A DNA stretch of 33,596 nucleotides, taken from positions 1-33,596 of the forward strand of contig DASYYE010000140.1 in the NCBI GenBank assembly GCA_035946955.1, in the 5' to 3' direction. A program made the position numbers and the translations under genes. This DNA comes from DASYYE01 sp035946955. GTDB lineage: Bacteria > Actinomycetota > Actinomycetes > Streptosporangiales > Streptosporangiaceae. Under the pieces are notes generated by a model. It made no database searches. It worked only from the letters and a program-made list of their open reading frames with translations, and was not told the origin of the DNA. Each line of letters begins with the position of its first letter. The stretch's first letter is position 1. Shown in pieces: positions 22,903 through 30,744 of the stretch.

Positions 22903-24168
22903 TTAGCCCTCGATAGCGCACTTCATCGGGTGAAACTTGGCCTGCGCTTCGGCGAGTTCAGCTACCGGGTCCGAGCCAGCGACGATCCCGCACCCCGCGA
23001 ACAGCCGTGCCCAGGGGCCTTCGACCTCGGCGCAGCGCAGCGCGATCCCCCACTCGCCGTTCCCGCCGGCGTCCACCCAGCCGACCGGTCCCGCGTAGCG
23101 GCCGCGGTCCATCCCCTCCAGCTCACGGATCACTTCCATGGCTGTCTCGGCCGGGGTACCGCAGACCGCGCCGGTGGGGTGCAGTGCCGCCACGAGCGCC
23201 AGCACCGAGTGGTCGAACGCGTCACCGGTGCTGGCGAGCTGCCCGGTGACGTGGGTGCCCAGGTGCTGGACATTGGCCAGGCGCACCAGGGACGGGCGGG
23301 TGTCCACGCTCAGCCGTGAGCACCGGGCCGCCAGGGCGGCCCGCACACCCGCCACCACGTAGGAGTGCTCCTCGGCGTCCTTGGCGGAGGACAGCAGCCC
23401 GGCGGCGAGCGCGGCGTCCTGCGCCGCGTCGTGGCCGCGCGGGGCTGTGCCCGCCAGCACCAGTGATCTGATGTCGGCGTCGCGGCGGGAGATCAGCAGT
23501 TCCGGTGTCGCGCCCACGAGCCCGGCACACGCGAACGTGTAGCAGCTCGGATAGCGGCCGGCGAGCCGGTGCAGCAGCACCCGCGTGTCGATGTCGTCTG
23601 AGGCGTGCGCGTACAGGTCGCGGGCGAGCACGACCTTGCGCAGGCGGCCCTGCTTGATCCACCTGACGGCCGAGGCCACCGCATGTTCCCACTCTGGCGG
23701 CCCCAGGCTGCCGTCGTGCCAGCGCACCTCGGCCGGTGCACTCGGCCGGACAGGTGCTGGCCCGGCGTCGGCCGCGGGGCTGATGGTCGTGACCCAGGCA
23801 CGGCCGTGGCGCTGGCCCACCACGGTGGCGGGCACGACGAGCACAGAGCCGTCACCCGCGCCGTCAAAGGTGAAGCTGCCGAACGCGACCGGCCCGCAGC
23901 CGGGCTCGCCGACCTGGTCCTCCACGTCAGCGCCCTCGAACAGGGCACGCAGCCACTTCTCGCCAGCGGTGAACCTGTCCTCGCCCGCAGGCAGGACGAC
24001 CCGGGCCGTCTCGCCCCAGCCGACGAGGCCGTCACCGCTGCGGACCCAGGCGAGCGCATCAGGACCGGGGAGCTGGCCGATGAGGTCCACTGGGCCGGGG
24101 ACCGCAACGGTCCGCACCGTCAGCCTGTCCCCCTGGCCCTGGCTCCCGGCACCAGGGCTTGTTTCCAC
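22903..24168 (-). CDS. menF: Isochorismate synthase
   Basis: A 421-residue chorismate-binding enzyme. Motifs of the isochorismate/anthranilate synthase family are KVVLARDLYAHA, LVGATPELLISR, VLAGTAPRG, HPTGAVCGTPAETAME, GRYAGPVGWVDAGGNGEWGIALRCAEV and AGCGIVAGSDPVAELAEAQAKFHPM. It turns chorismate into isochorismate, the substrate of MenD. The men genes 6.5 kb away make menaquinone the likely pathway, although siderophore EntC/DhbC enzymes look alike. GTG 24168 is preferred: TACAGT (24182-24177 on this strand) lies 8 nt upstream, a leaderless arrangement. A longer open frame upstream has no family-like sequence. Confidence 0.92.
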   Translation of the reverse strand: METSPGAGSQGQGDRLTVRTVAVPGPVDLIGQLPGPDALAWVRSGDGLVGWGETARVVLPAGEDRFTAGEKWLRALFEGADVEDQVGEPGCGPVAFGSFTFDGAGDGSVLVVPATVVGQRHGRAWVTTISPAADAGPAPVRPSAPAEVRWHDGSLGPPEWEHAVASAVRWIKQGRLRKVVLARDLYAHASDDIDTRVLLHRLAGRYPSCYTFACAGLVGATPELLISRRDADIRSLVLAGTAPRGHDAAQDAALAAGLLSSAKDAEEHSYVVAGVRAALAARCSRLSVDTRPSLVRLANVQHLGTHVTGQLASTGDAFDHSVLALVAALHPTGAVCGTPAETAMEVIRELEGMDRGRYAGPVGWVDAGGNGEWGIALRCAEVEGPWARLFAGCGIVAGSDPVAELAEAQAKFHPMKCAIEG

Positions 24169-24265
24169 GCTTATCGACTGTACGTGGCGCGCTGGCGGCC
24201 GCTGAGAGGGGGGATCCTTGACCTGGTGTCCACCCTGGTGCCACGCGCTCTTCACTGGCGGGATG

Positions 24266-26146
24266 TCAAAGCAGGGTCGCCTGGACTGCCTGGGGCCGCT
24301 GAGGCGCCGTGAGGTGCCCGGTGCCAGGGTGCTGCCGCCCACCCGCGCGGTGCGGCCGCGGGCGCGGGGCCCCACGGCCGACCCCGTACCGCCGTGCCAG
24401 CGCGCGGACCTGCTCGGCCACCCGCTCCTGGTAGGCCTTGGGGGCATAGGCACCCCGCGCGTACATGGCCCGGTAGCGGGGGACCAGCCCTGGCTCGTGC
24501 TCGGCGAGCCACTGGAAGAACCACTCACGCGCCCCGGGCCGCAGGTGCAACACGATCGGCGTGACGGAGGAGGCACCAGCCTGCGCGATCTGGCGCACCG
24601 TGTCGGCGAGCCGGGCAGGGGAGTCAGACAGGAACGGCACGACCGGGCCCATCAGCACCGCGCACGGCAGGCCCACGCCGGTCAGGGTGGCACACACTCC
24701 CAGCCGCCGCGCCGGGCTGGGCGTGCCCGGCTCCAGCACCCGCCACAGGTCTTCGTCGGTGCACCCGACGGACACCGCGAGCCCGACGTCGGTCACCTCC
24801 GCCGACTGCTGGAGCAGATCCAGGTCGCGCAGGACCAGCGTGCCCTTGGTCAGGATGGAGAACGGGTTGGCGTAGTCGCGCAGGGCCGTGAGGATGCCCG
24901 GCATCAGCCGGTACCGGCCTTCGGCCCGCTGGTAGCAGTCAACGTTCGTGCCCATCGCGATTGGTTCCCCGCGCCACCGCGCCGCTCCGAGCTCCTTGCG
25001 CACCAGTTGCGGCGCGTTGACCTTCACCACGATCTTGGAGTCGAAGTCGTGCCCGGCGTCGAGGTCCAGGTAGGTGTGGGTGTTGCGGGCGAAGCAGTTG
25101 TGGCTCACCACCCCGTTGGCGATGAAGTCCCCGGTGCCGGTGGTGATGTCGTACATCGGCAGGTCGAACCCGAGCGGCTCGACCGCGACGACCCTCAGCA
25201 TGGCATCGCTCGTGATCGCGGCCCCCTCGATCGTCCGCTTCCGGGTGATCGCGGGGTCCGTGGTGTGGAAGAACCTGAGCCGCTCCCGCAGCCCGCCCCG
25301 CAGCCGCACTACGGCAGGGCCGTTGGCGTGGCTGGCCGGTGCCACGGTCACGCCGAACCCCAGCGAGGCGAGGCATGCGATGGCCCAGCCGAGGGCGGCC
25401 CGGTCGGTGCTGGAGATCCGCAGCACGCCGCCGGCGCAGCTACCCGCCGCATCGAAGATGCCCGCGAGGAACCCCTTGCGCCAGTCCAGGCTCGGTGCGC
25501 TGGGCCAGTGGACAGGCTGCTGGGCCGTCCCGCACAGGTAGCCGCGCCGGTAGTCGGGGGAGTCCTTGGGCTGTTCCGCGAACCTGCCCACACCCATGAG
25601 TTCGTTGCTGGGGGTCAGGTGGGGCCGGCGGGCGGCACCCCGTGCCGCGCCGGTGACGTACTTCCAGCCCCGGCCGGTGAGGAAACGGTGGTCGGCACTG
25701 GCGATCAGCCGGGTGCCGTCCGCCAGCGTGACGCGGTAGGCGGGTTTGACCGCCTGCCAGTGCGCGAGCACGGTCGTGGCCACGTACCGGCGGTGGCGGC
25801 CCCGGCGGGCCGTGCCGTAGACGGCGTCGCCCACGTGTACCTCGGCCAGCGGCTTGGTACGGCCGTCGGCCATGAGGATGGGTGTCTCACCCCAGAGGCA
25901 GTACCGGCACGCATGAGAGCAGCCCCGGTACGGGTTGATGGTCCAGCGGAACGGGACGCGGGAGGCCTCGGGGACGCGGTTGATGACCGAGCGGGCGTGG
26001 ACCTCGAAGAAGGTCATGCCGCGGAAGGCCGGGGTGTCGAACGTCCGGGTCACCGAGCCCTGCTCGAACAGTGCGGGCACGGCTGGCGGGCCAGGCGTCC
26101 CGGGGGCCTGCGTCTCAGCGTCAAACCGCAGGGTGTCCCACCGCAT
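24266..26146 (-). CDS. Rv2578c-like radical SAM protein interrupted by an intein
   Basis: The precursor has 626 residues; removing a 268-residue intein leaves about 358. Host parts: MRWDTLRF start, FFEVHARSVINRVPEASRVPF, NPYRGCSHACRY, then (after the intein) CFARNTHTYLDLDAGHDFDS, VALGTN-like AMGTNVDCYQRAEGRYRLMPG, ILTKGTLVLRDLDLL, and a final AVQATLL. This matches the SplB/Rv2578c radical SAM group. The Fe-S motif C-x3-C-x2-C (Cys76, Cys80, Cys351) exists only after splicing. The substrate is unknown. ATG 26146 is chosen: TTGACT-N17-TAAGTT lies 7 nt upstream, so the mRNA is probably leaderless. Confidence 0.9.
   Translation of the reverse strand: MRWDTLRFDAETQAPGTPGPPAVPALFEQGSVTRTFDTPAFRGMTFFEVHARSVINRVPEASRVPFRWTINPYRGCSHACRYCLWGETPILMADGRTKPLAEVHVGDAVYGTARRGRHRRYVATTVLAHWQAVKPAYRVTLADGTRLIASADHRFLTGRGWKYVTGAARGAARRPHLTPSNELMGVGRFAEQPKDSPDYRRGYLCGTAQQPVHWPSAPSLDWRKGFLAGIFDAAGSCAGGVLRISSTDRAALGWAIACLASLGFGVTVAPASHANGPAVVRLRGGLRERLRFFHTTDPAITRKRTIEGAAITSDAMLRVVAVEPLGFDLPMYDITTGTGDFIANGVVSHNCFARNTHTYLDLDAGHDFDSKIVVKVNAPQLVRKELGAARWRGEPIAMGTNVDCYQRAEGRYRLMPGILTALRDYANPFSILTKGTLVLRDLDLLQQSAEVTDVGLAVSVGCTDEDLWRVLEPGTPSPARRLGVCATLTGVGLPCAVLMGPVVPFLSDSPARLADTVRQIAQAGASSVTPIVLHLRPGAREWFFQWLAEHEPGLVPRYRAMYARGAYAPKAYQERVAEQVRALARRYGVGRGAPRPRPHRAGGRQHPGTGHLTAPQRPQAVQATLL
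25097..25900 (-). other. Intein (268 aa) with decayed LAGLIDADG endonuclease
   Basis: Starts at Cys83 of the precursor (CLWGETPILMADG, splicing block A), has block B around SADHRFLT, and ends with block F/G MYDITTGTGDFIANGVVSHN followed by Cys+1 of the host. All splicing residues (Cys1, block B His, penultimate His, terminal Asn, Cys+1) are present. Between them FLAGIFDAAGSCAGGVLRIS is a LAGLIDADG-type motif in which the usual acidic residue (D-A-E/D-G) is Ala, and the first motif (YRRGYLCG) is cut short. The endonuclease is therefore probably dead while splicing should work. Confidence 0.9.
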
Positions 26147-26147
26147 G

Positions 26148-26197
26148 CACTCGAACTTAGGACACCTGTTCGATTGAGTCAAACATGAGTTCGAGTG
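26148..26197 (-). promoter_or_regulatory. Promoter covered by three GTTCGA half-sites
   Basis: On the minus strand TTGACT (26182-26177), 17 nt, TAAGTT (26159-26154), then 7 nt to ATG 26146. CACTCGAACT (26148-26157) and AGTTCGAGTG (26188-26197) are perfect 10-bp inverted repeats flanking the promoter, and a further GTTCGA lies in the spacer (26168-26173). The half-sites equal those of the actinobacterial SOS box, but the spacing is not the canonical four bases. Confidence 0.65.
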
Positions 26198-26233
26198 GGG
26201 GGCTTGCGGCGTGGCGGACACCGCGGTCACGGT

Positions 26234-26262
26234 GGGACAACCACGATGAGAATGTCTAATAC
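26234..26262 (+). promoter_or_regulatory. Possible promoter of the DUF3040 gene
   Basis: GGGACA (26234-26239), 17 nt, TAATAC (26257-26262), in an AT-richer patch. Start would be near 26269, upstream of a strong AGGAGG ribosome binding site at 26279-26284. Matches to consensus are moderate. Confidence 0.35.
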
Positions 26263-26293
26263 GTGGCTAAAAATCTTCCAGGAGGGGATAGGA

Positions 26294-26395
26294 ATGAAAC
26301 AGGCAGTCAGCGGTGATGGCGCCCGGCAGGTGGCTGGGGTGGAGGTGGCGCTGTGGGGCTGTCCATGGAGGAGCGGCGCATCCTCTGGGAGATAG
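26294..26395 (+). CDS. Possible 33-aa leader peptide overlapping the DUF3040 gene
   Basis: ATG 26294 has an excellent AGGAGG site 9 nt upstream, better than that of the DUF3040 gene itself. The peptide starts MKQAVSGDGARQVAGVEVAL and stops at TAG 26393-26395, 40 bp inside the DUF3040 frame. It may be a real leader that couples translation of the downstream gene, or a chance frame. No family is recognised. Confidence 0.3.
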   Translation: MKQAVSGDGARQVAGVEVALWGCPWRSGASSGR

Positions 26396-26682
26396 AGCAG
26401 GAGCTCACGCGGGCCGAACCGGGCCTGGCGGTCCGGCTCTCCAACCTGGGACGCCCGCGTTCGTCCTCGGTCCTCCGCTCACGGCGGGCGCGTGCCGCCT
26501 GGATGATGCTCGTAGTGGGGATCATCGTGCTGCTCGCCTACACCTTGTTCACGCTGCACGCCACCCCGCGGCCGGTAAACACGCACATGCACCAGGCCCC
26601 GGTCCAGCCGGGGATGGTCGCCGCCCACCACACGAGCACGCGTGCGCTGCATGTCACTCCGGTAGGCGTGCAGCCAGGTTAG
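26353..26682 (+). CDS. DUF3040 family membrane protein
   Basis: A 109-residue protein starting MGLSMEERRILWEIEQELTR, the conserved N-terminus of actinobacterial DUF3040 proteins, followed by DPxLA-like EPGLAVRLSNLG, one membrane helix (AAWMMLVVGIIVLLAYTLFTL, about residues 48-68) and a His/Pro/Thr-rich tail outside. Function is unknown; the family is common in actinomycetes. GTG 26353 has GGAGGTGG about 6 nt upstream. Its stop overlaps the stop of the convergent gene at 26679. Confidence 0.85.
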   Translation: MGLSMEERRILWEIEQELTRAEPGLAVRLSNLGRPRSSSVLRSRRARAAWMMLVVGIIVLLAYTLFTLHATPRPVNTHMHQAPVQPGMVAAHHTSTRALHVTPVGVQPG

Positions 26683-27182
26683 GACTCACGCCATAGCTGG
26701 AGCAGGTACTGCTCCCGCCCCTCCAGACTCCGTCGTGCCTGCTGGAAGCCGTCCCCCAGCGGGTCGATGCCGCGCTCGAACATCTGGCTGTAGAGCCTGA
26801 CCACTTCACGCCGGTTGCGGGCGTAGACGCGGACCACGTAGTCGCCGACACCACCTGCCAGCCGCAGCCGGTCCACCGCGCTCCCCGGACGGCCCGTGTC
26901 GATGCTGATCGCGCCACGCAGGTACAGGACGGCTTTGGCCTCGTCCTCCCACTCCTCGCCGAAGGGGGGTGGCGCGCCTTCCCACTCCTCCAGCGCCACG
27001 CGCACACCGACGTTCTCCTGCAGGCTGGCAATCCACATCTGCTCGCGGCCGGCGCTGATCAGGCCGCCCGTTGGCAGGGGTGGTGTGTCAGACCCCTGCA
27101 GGTCGGCTGCGGCGTCACGCAGCCGGATCTTTCTTCGCTCCGGGAAGACCGGCATCTCCAGCCAAAGCAGCCTGCGACTCAC
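26679..27182 (-). CDS. Hypothetical protein (167 aa)
   Basis: A soluble protein starting MSRRLLWLEMPVFPERRKIR and containing RVALEEWEGAPPPFGEEWED, AVLYLRGAISIDTG, GGVGDYVVRVYARNR and a charged helical end RSLEGREQYLLQLWRES. It looks like a compact alpha/beta domain but I do not recognise the family. GTG 27182 has GGGAG 5 nt upstream; ATG 27230 with GGAG is an alternative adding 16 residues. It lies 131 bp downstream of the ParA gene on the same strand but has its own promoter (27253-27281). Confidence 0.7.
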   Translation of the reverse strand: MSRRLLWLEMPVFPERRKIRLRDAAADLQGSDTPPLPTGGLISAGREQMWIASLQENVGVRVALEEWEGAPPPFGEEWEDEAKAVLYLRGAISIDTGRPGSAVDRLRLAGGVGDYVVRVYARNRREVVRLYSQMFERGIDPLGDGFQQARRSLEGREQYLLQLWRES

Positions 27183-27252
27183 ATCGACTCCCTCGCACAA
27201 TCGGCCCCACTCATAGCATGCTCCGGGCATGGGCTCCTCAGCCGGGCAATTA

Positions 27253-27281
27253 GTCATAAAGGCTATGTTTTGGCAGGTCAA
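27253..27281 (-). promoter_or_regulatory. Sigma-70-type promoter upstream of the 167-aa gene
   Basis: On the minus strand TTGACC (27281-27276), 17 nt, TATGAC (27258-27253). The start point would be near 27246, leaving a 5' leader of about 64 nt before GTG 27182. Five of six and four of six consensus matches. Confidence 0.5.
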
Positions 27282-27313
27282 TGAGGGTGGCTTGACTTGG
27301 TCACCCAGCCGTG

Positions 27314-28069
27314 TCAGCCGGAGCCTGGCAGAGCTTTGGCCCGCACCTCAGCCCACAGTGATGCGTAGCTGCGTGCCGCGGCGCTGCGGGGTGCAAAGGC
27401 AGTGACCGGAGCCTTACGCACCGCCATCTGCTCGATCAGGGACAACGAGGGAATGGCGGTGGTGGCCACGTCATCGCGCTCGGCCGCCAGGTGTGCCATG
27501 ACCTCCGCGTGCAGGCGCTTGCGCCGGTCAACCATGGAGAAGAACGCGAGCACCGTGGGCTTGTGCCCGTCCAAGCTGGCCAGGAAGTCGCTGAGCTGGT
27601 CCAGCGTACGCACTGACAACGTGGTCGGTATGAGCGGCACGAGCACGGTGTCGGCGGCGTACAGGACGTTCTCGGACAGCAGTGAGATGCCGGGTGGGCA
27701 GTCGAGGACCACGAGGTCGTACTCGGGCCCCACGGGGCGCAGCAGGCGGGCGAGGCGCTGAGTGGGCCGCTTTGCGGCGTCGAGCACGAGGTCCAGGTTG
27801 CGGAAGGTGAAGTCCGCGGGCAGCAGGTCGAGGCCCTCGAAGTCGGTGCCCTTGATCGCCGCGTCCAGCGTGCGGCTGCCGCGGACGAGACCGGTGGCCC
27901 CGCCCTTGACGCGCGGCCGGATCCGCAGCAGGTAACTGGTGGCTGCCTGGGGGTCGAGGTCAACGATCAGCACCCGCAGCCCGTCCGTGGCGGCGAGGTG
28001 GCCGATGTTGACGGCGGTGGCCGTCTTGCCGACCCCGCCCTTGATGTTGTAGGTGGCGATGACCTTCAT
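27314..28069 (-). CDS. ParA/Soj-family ATPase paired with a CHAD protein
   Basis: A 251-residue MinD/ParA ATPase. The deviant Walker A is NIKGGVGKTATAVN with signature Lys10 and Lys15; Walker A' is LIVDLDPQAA (Asp39); Walker B is LVVLDCPPG. No N-terminal helix-turn-helix, so it is of the short ParA type that forms dimers on the nucleoid and positions cargo. There is no ParB next to it; its partner is the CHAD gene directly upstream, whose stop it overlaps by 4 bp (ATGA, 28066-28069). The usual chromosomal parA lies near the origin next to gidB and parB, so this one is most likely not the chromosome segregation ParA. Confidence 0.92.
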   Translation of the reverse strand: MKVIATYNIKGGVGKTATAVNIGHLAATDGLRVLIVDLDPQAATSYLLRIRPRVKGGATGLVRGSRTLDAAIKGTDFEGLDLLPADFTFRNLDLVLDAAKRPTQRLARLLRPVGPEYDLVVLDCPPGISLLSENVLYAADTVLVPLIPTTLSVRTLDQLSDFLASLDGHKPTVLAFFSMVDRRKRLHAEVMAHLAAERDDVATTAIPSLSLIEQMAVRKAPVTAFAPRSAAARSYASLWAEVRAKALPGSG

Positions 28070-29670
28070 CGGGGCACTCCCGTCACCAGGGTGCGCAGCG
28101 GTGTGCGGCGGACCAGGGCGGCGAATTCAGCGAACCGGCCAGCGAACTCACGCCGGGCGTCGTGCCCCTGCCGGGCCACCTCGCCGGCCAGCTCCCCAAG
28201 TGCCAGCAGGGTGTCGGCCGGGACGTCGTGGGAGGCCATCATCTGGGCAGCCATCACCCGGATCTCCTCGTGCTGCACACTGCTGTCCTGGTAGGCGCCC
28301 AGGCAGTCCTGGAGCCCTTTCAGGCCGCGTACTGCCTGCCGGTAGCCGGCCGGGTCGCACAGGCTGGCAAAGAACTCCAGGGCGTAGCGCAGTTCCTTGC
28401 AGCGCTTGCGCAGGTCGTGGAGGCTCTCTGGCGGGGAGTCGCTGGTGATGGCGTCCCCGCCCGCCAGCACCCGCCGCTGCGCCTTGGCGAGCGTGTCGCG
28501 TGCCAGCTGGGCGGCGCTGCGCCCGGCCCGCCCGGGCGGCATACCGGTCAGGGTGGTGCGCCACGTGCTGGTGAGGCTGGCGAAACGGGCCGAGCGCAGC
28601 GTGCGGGCCATGTGGCGGCGCTCCGCGGCACGCCTGCGGACCAGGTAGTCGTGGAAGGGCGCGAGGTCGGCTGGGGTGGCGCCGACCAGCGAGTCCGCCA
28701 TGGCGGGGTAGTCCAGCAGGTAGACATCCAGGTCGCGGGTGGGGGTGGTGACGTCTCCCAGCCACTTGAACTCAGCCTGGTAGTGCTGGACCACTTCAGC
28801 GGGCAGCGCGGCAGCGCCCAGCTTCAGCGCCGTCCTGGTGCGCCGCACGGCGACCCGCAGGTCGTGCAGGAACTCCGTGTCGACGTCGCGCAGCGTCCCG
28901 GGGACATTGGTCTCCAAGGTGGTGAGCAGGTCGGCCAGGACCGTCACCATGGCCAGCCGGGCTGGCATCGCGGCATCGAGGCGTGCTTCGAGCTTCCCGC
29001 TGTAGTCGCCGGGCCAGCGCCTGGCCACGGCCAGCGCGGCCTGGAACGGTGTCGCCAGGGCGGGTTGCCCGACGTGGGTGTCGGCCAGCCGGGCCGCGAT
29101 CCGGTCAGCCTGTGTCCCGTATCCGCGGACCGGGGTGACCGTGAGCCGGGTGGGGAGGTCGCCGGCCGGGCCAGCCGGTGGGTGCAGGCCGTTCGCCCCC
29201 AGCAGGCCAGCCGCGGTGGGCACGATGGCCCGGGCATGGTCCACGGTCAGCCAGGCGATGGTCTTCTCGTCGGCGTTGCACGCCCGCAGTCTGCGGACCG
29301 TGGACAGTGCCTCCGCGGTGGGAAGGAGCGCCCGCACACTGGCCACCGCACCGACCCTGGCACGCATCAGCCCGTCGGGCAGGGTGTCGGCCAGCGCGGG
29401 CCAGCGCAGTCCCTGCGCGGGGACACTGACCCGCTCCCCGTCGGTGCTGGTGAGGACGAGTTCCCCGCAACCCCGCCCGGTGACGTATTCCAGGGTCATG
29501 CCGGCCCGCTGCAGCCGCCAGTCGAAAGTCTCCAGCCAGGTATGGCGCCTGGTGTGCGGGCGGGCGTCGGCAACCACCGTGAAACGGGGGGCGAGCGCCT
29601 TTCGCAGCGCCTGCGTCACCGGCTCCGCTGACTCTCCGATGACGAAGTCGTGCGAGGGCGCCTCCACCAT
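28066..29670 (-). CDS. CYTH-like/CHAD domain protein
   Basis: A 534-residue protein. Residues 1-150 look like a worn CYTH domain (HTWLETFDWRLQRAGMTLEYV, KTIAWLTVDHA) but lack the catalytic E-x-E-x-K motif. Residues 235-530 form a CHAD domain with two His-rich basic motifs, HDLRVAVRRTRTALK (269-283) and HDLRKRCKELRYALEFF (418-434), plus DVTTPTRDLDVYLL. CHAD domains bind polyphosphate and sit on polyphosphate granules in other bacteria. ATG 29670 or GTG 29667 follows GGAGG closely. The gene overlaps the ParA gene by 4 bp and both must be co-translated. Confidence 0.9.
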   Translation of the reverse strand: MVEAPSHDFVIGESAEPVTQALRKALAPRFTVVADARPHTRRHTWLETFDWRLQRAGMTLEYVTGRGCGELVLTSTDGERVSVPAQGLRWPALADTLPDGLMRARVGAVASVRALLPTAEALSTVRRLRACNADEKTIAWLTVDHARAIVPTAAGLLGANGLHPPAGPAGDLPTRLTVTPVRGYGTQADRIAARLADTHVGQPALATPFQAALAVARRWPGDYSGKLEARLDAAMPARLAMVTVLADLLTTLETNVPGTLRDVDTEFLHDLRVAVRRTRTALKLGAAALPAEVVQHYQAEFKWLGDVTTPTRDLDVYLLDYPAMADSLVGATPADLAPFHDYLVRRRAAERRHMARTLRSARFASLTSTWRTTLTGMPPGRAGRSAAQLARDTLAKAQRRVLAGGDAITSDSPPESLHDLRKRCKELRYALEFFASLCDPAGYRQAVRGLKGLQDCLGAYQDSSVQHEEIRVMAAQMMASHDVPADTLLALGELAGEVARQGHDARREFAGRFAEFAALVRRTPLRTLVTGVPR

Positions 29671-29871
29671 GGACCTCCACACCGGTCGTTGTGGCCGGGC
29701 ACGCCGAGACAGCGGGAAAGTGCCCGCTCATCGGGTGTCTCATTAGTGTAGGTCCGCAACGATCAGATGTGTTCACCTGCTGGTAACTCTGTGGCCATCT
29801 GGCAGCCATCTCGGTGCCAGGGAGATACGCACGTCACGGGGTGCGCGCGTGATGTCCTAGTGTTGCGTCTC

Positions 29872-30624
29872 GTGGTGGACTGGGCCTCCCTAGCCAATGT
29901 CGCCACCGCGGCCGGCACCCTGGTGCTCGCGGTGGCCACGTTCAGCGCGACCCGCTCCGCGAACCGGGCTGCCCGTGCCGCGGAACGCTCGCTGCTGGTC
30001 GGGCTGCGGCCGATGGTCGTGGCTTCCCGGCTGACCGATGAAGCGCAGAAGGTCACGTTCGCCGACACCAAGGTGGTGAAGCTGCCTGGTGGGTGCGCCT
30101 GGGCGGAGGTCGTGGACGAGACCGTGTACCTGGCGGCGTCACTGCGCAATGTGGGGCCCGGGATCGGGATCCTCCAGGGCTGGATCTTCTACCCCGACTG
30201 GGATCCGGGCCGGGACCGCCCCGAGTTGAAGGACTTCCGCAGGCTGAACCGTGACCTGTACCTGGCGCCGGGGGAGATGAGCTTCTGGCAGGGCACGTTC
30301 CGCGATCCGGCAGACCCCCAGCACGGCCCGGCCACCCGCGCGATCCAGGACCCGACGCGCCTCACTGTTGACCTCCTGTACGGGGACCATGAGGGAGGCC
30401 AGCGGGTGATCACCAGGTTCGGGTTCCAGCCGTGGCAGGGGCAGGACCGCAGTGGCTGGCTGCTGGTCGTGAGCAGGCACTGGAACGTCGACCGGCCTGA
30501 CCCGCGCCAGCGGGACGACTGGAACGCTGAGCACCTGCACAGCCACAACGAGCACGGCCGCAACCACAACCACAATGGGCGGAACCACAACCACAACGGT
30601 CACGGCCGCAACCACGGCACCTGA
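29872..30624 (+). CDS. Hypothetical membrane-anchored protein with His/Asn-rich tail
   Basis: A 250-residue protein of a family common in actinomycetes but without known function. It starts VDWASLANVATAAGTLVLAVATFSATRS-like (one N-terminal helix), then RPMVVASRL, VYLAASLRNVGPGIGILQGW, RDLYLAPGEMSFWQGTFRDP, LTVDLLYGDHEGGQRVITRFGF and SRHWNVDRPDP. The last 30 residues (30532-30621) are an unusual His/Asn/Gly tail (GRNHNHNG repeats) that could bind metal. GTG 29872 follows TAGTGT by 8 nt, a leaderless arrangement. It is divergent from the CHAD gene (202-bp gap, no gene seen in it). Confidence 0.75.
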   Translation: MVDWASLANVATAAGTLVLAVATFSATRSANRAARAAERSLLVGLRPMVVASRLTDEAQKVTFADTKVVKLPGGCAWAEVVDETVYLAASLRNVGPGIGILQGWIFYPDWDPGRDRPELKDFRRLNRDLYLAPGEMSFWQGTFRDPADPQHGPATRAIQDPTRLTVDLLYGDHEGGQRVITRFGFQPWQGQDRSGWLLVVSRHWNVDRPDPRQRDDWNAEHLHSHNEHGRNHNHNGRNHNHNGHGRNHGT

Positions 30625-30643
30625 CGGCGGCCGGCACCCGCCA

Positions 30644-30690
30644 CCAGGCAGATAACAGCAAGACAGATACCAGGTAGATAACAGCAAGAA
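30644..30690. repeat. Two 20-bp direct repeats containing GATAACAGCAAGA
   Basis: CCAGGYAGATAACAGCAAGA at 30644-30663 and 30670-30689 (26-bp period, one difference). The core GATAACAGCAAGAA (30677-30690) is identical to 15161-15174 inside the menD insertion. The repeats are AT-rich compared with the flanks and lie between convergent genes. Confidence 0.7.
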
Positions 30691-30744
30691 GCGTGCGGCG
30701 CCGCCAAGGTCCAGGGAAGTGGGACCGCTGACGCCAGCCGAGTC

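Noticed and set aside
24218..26188. Plus-strand frame opposite the radical SAM/intein gene
   Set aside because: Shadow; all recognisable motifs lie on the minus strand.
26148..26197. Canonical SOS box
   Set aside because: TCGAAC and GTTCGA are 11 bases apart, not the four bases of the actinobacterial LexA box; kept only as half-sites.
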